From NCBI RefSeq assembly GCF_003217325.1, contig NZ_QJTI01000008.1:96764-160763 (forward strand): 64,000 nucleotides of DNA. Reading direction: 5' to 3'. The position numbers were made by a program, and so were the translations under genes. This document shows, in pieces, positions 62,902 through 64,000 of the stretch (positions within the stretch are counted from its first letter, which is position 1; each line of letters starts with the position of its first letter). The notes beneath the pieces were generated by a model. That model was given only the letters and a program-made list of their open reading frames with translations. It was not told where the DNA came from and did no database searches. The stretch is from Rhodopseudomonas faecalis. GTDB taxonomy: Bacteria > Pseudomonadota > Alphaproteobacteria > Rhizobiales > Xanthobacteraceae.

Positions 62902-63786
62902 CTATCGCCCTGCGACCGCGCTCGTCTTCAAGGAGGGAGCGAGCAGCGAAGCAGTAGCGGTTGGCGCGCGGGCCGCACCGACGTTCGGCAGATAGACGCC
63001 GCGACGCTGCGGACAGACCCGGTACGCGTCCGTCAAGCCTACCACAGTTTCTGCGGCGCCGAGAAATAGATAACCGTCGGGCTCATTGGCCTTCATCAGC
63101 CGGTTGAAGATATCGGTCTTGGTGGCCTGATCGAAGTAGATCAGCACGTTGCGGCAGAAGATCACGTCGAACTTGCCGAGCGGTGCAAAGTCCTGCAGCA
63201 GGTTGAACTGACGGTACTGCACCATCGACTTGGTATCGGCGTTGAGCTGCCACATGGTCCCGACCTGCTTGAAATGCTTGACCAGCATCTGGATCGGCAG
63301 GCCGCGCTGCACCTCGAACTGGGTGTAGAGACCGGACTTGGACTTTTCGAGCACTTCCGGCGACAGGTCGGTGGCGATGATCTCGACGCGCCAGCCGGCC
63401 AGTTCGCCCGCCATGTCCTTGAGGATCATCGCCAGCGAATAAGGCTCCTGCCCGGTGGACGCCGCCGCACACCAGATGCGCAGCGATTTGCGATTGGCGC
63501 GCGCCTTGATCAGTTCCGGGATGACGCTGTTCTTGAAGTGATCGAACGGCGTCTTGTCGCGGAAGAAGAAGGTCTCGTTGGTGGTCATCGCTTCGACCAC
63601 GTCGCGGATGGTCGATTCCGAACCGGAGCGCATCTTTTGCACCAGCTCCGGAATGCCCGGCAGATTCATCTTGCGCGCCAGCGGCAACAGCCGGCTTTCC
63701 AGCAGATATTTCTTGTCCGACGACAGCATCAGACCGGAACGTTCCTTCAGAATCTTCTGAAGATAGTCGTAATCAAGCGGCGTCAT
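62902..63786 (-). CDS. cheR: Chemotaxis protein methyltransferase CheR
   Basis: 294 aa. N-terminal CheR domain (LQKILKERSGLMLSSDKKYL, TTNETFFFRD) and SAM-binding methyltransferase domain with WCAAASTGQEPYSLAM and IFCRNVLIYFDQATK. It methylates chemoreceptor glutamates. It lies downstream of cheW on the same strand. Confidence 0.96.
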   Translation of the reverse strand: MTPLDYDYLQKILKERSGLMLSSDKKYLLESRLLPLARKMNLPGIPELVQKMRSGSESTIRDVVEAMTTNETFFFRDKTPFDHFKNSVIPELIKARANRKSLRIWCAAASTGQEPYSLAMILKDMAGELAGWRVEIIATDLSPEVLEKSKSGLYTQFEVQRGLPIQMLVKHFKQVGTMWQLNADTKSMVQYRQFNLLQDFAPLGKFDVIFCRNVLIYFDQATKTDIFNRLMKANEPDGYLFLGAAETVVGLTDAYRVCPQRRGVYLPNVGAARAPTATASLLAPSLKTSAVAGR

Positions 63787-63829
63787 GATGCTTTCCCTGA
63801 TGCGATCCGGTTCCGGCGAGCTTCGACAA

Positions 63830-64000
63830 TTAAGCGGCTTGTGCAGTCGATGACAGTTCCAGCACCTTATCGACGTCGAGGACGACCATGAGCTGGCCGT
63901 TGAGCCTGTGGACGCCGGAGGCCATGGTGGCCATGCGGGGGTCGAGGTTGACGGGGTTGGTCTCGCGGCTGTCGTCGGGCAGTTTCAGCACTTCGCCGAT
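63830..64000 (-). CDS. cheW: Chemotaxis coupling protein CheW (C-terminal 56 aa, runs off window)
   Basis: The frame ends with TAA at 63,830. The visible part reads IGEVLKLPDDSRETNPVNLD, then MASGVHRLNGQLMVVLDVDK and VLELSSTAQAA, the last strands of a CheW domain (VDSVxEV..I, G..RL.G.L..LLDVDKVL). It links receptors to CheA. The N-terminus is beyond the right edge. Confidence 0.88.
   Translation of the reverse strand: MGEVLKLPDDSRETNPVNLDPRMATMASGVHRLNGQLMVVLDVDKVLELSSTAQAA

Overview
The window holds most of a large integrative and conjugative element (ICE), positions 1 to about 53,438, whose right end lies in the 3' end of an initiator tRNA-Met gene (53,429-53,505, minus strand). Host chromosome follows to 64,000. 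Gene types, GC-rich coding style and the chromosomal flank (coniferyl-aldehyde-type dehydrogenase, GMC oxidoreductase, SDRs, CvpA, FixJ-type regulator, Hpt, REC-EAL, PilZ, CheR, CheW) suggest an alphaproteobacterium of the Rhizobiales, most likely a Bradyrhizobium/Rhodopseudomonas/Afipia-like host. The species is an inference from family recognition, not from a search. The left end of the element is outside the window.

Layout of the element. 1-2.5 kb: a partial WYL (BrxR/CapW-like) regulator that runs off the left edge, a LysR regulator and a divergent TetR regulator with two operator-like palindromes. 2.5-12.1 kb: the mating-pair-formation operon, transcribed right to left as trbB-C-D-E-J-K-L-F-G-I plus DUF2274. 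12.2-17 kb: CopG-like protein, TraG coupling protein and an RlxS/VirD2-like relaxase, then a candidate oriT interval. 17.3-21.5 kb: lytic transglycosylase, DUF736, TraF peptidase, DUF2840, ribbon-helix-helix protein, ParA and a RepA with iteron-like repeats inside its gene. 21.5-23.4 kb: a control cassette matching the ICEMlSym-R7A scheme: RdfS-like excisionase, FseA-like activator split over two frames at a +1 slip site, QseM-like DUF2285 antiactivator and QseC-like repressor with a perfect 20-bp palindrome on its start codon.

Cargo and accessory genes. 23.7-25.3 kb: hipBA-like pair. 25.3-29.1 kb: arsenic operon arsR-arsC-acr3-arsH-arsO. 29.3-44.1 kb: the backbone maintenance/anti-restriction block (DUF736, membrane protein, DUF2493, Toprim protein, a 1,440-aa methyltransferase/strawberry-notch helicase, several unknown proteins, ParB-like protein, frameshifted DUF2958, ArdC). 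Several genes in this block are preceded by copies of one conserved, foldable leader sequence. 44.2-50.1 kb: a five-gene plus-strand defence cluster: AbiEi-AbiEii, then SIR2-HerA-DEDDh exonuclease with overlapping genes. 50.1-53.5 kb: a decayed tyrosine-integrase tail, a DUF1778/GNAT toxin-antitoxin pair, a small ORF and a large serine recombinase. The recombinase frame reads through three 51-bp-spaced copies of the att core and ends inside the tRNA.

How it fits together. QseC/QseM/FseA/RdfS probably gate excision. RlxS, TraG, TraF and Trb move the DNA. RepA/ParA/ParB support maintenance of the excised form. ArdC and perhaps the helicase/methylase protect the DNA on entry. The arsenic genes, defence cluster and TA modules are cargo that favours retention. 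The most unusual items are the AbiE + SIR2-HerA-exonuclease cluster, the repeated RNA-like leaders, the FseA frameshift, and the triple att array with an antisense tRNA terminator inside the recombinase gene.
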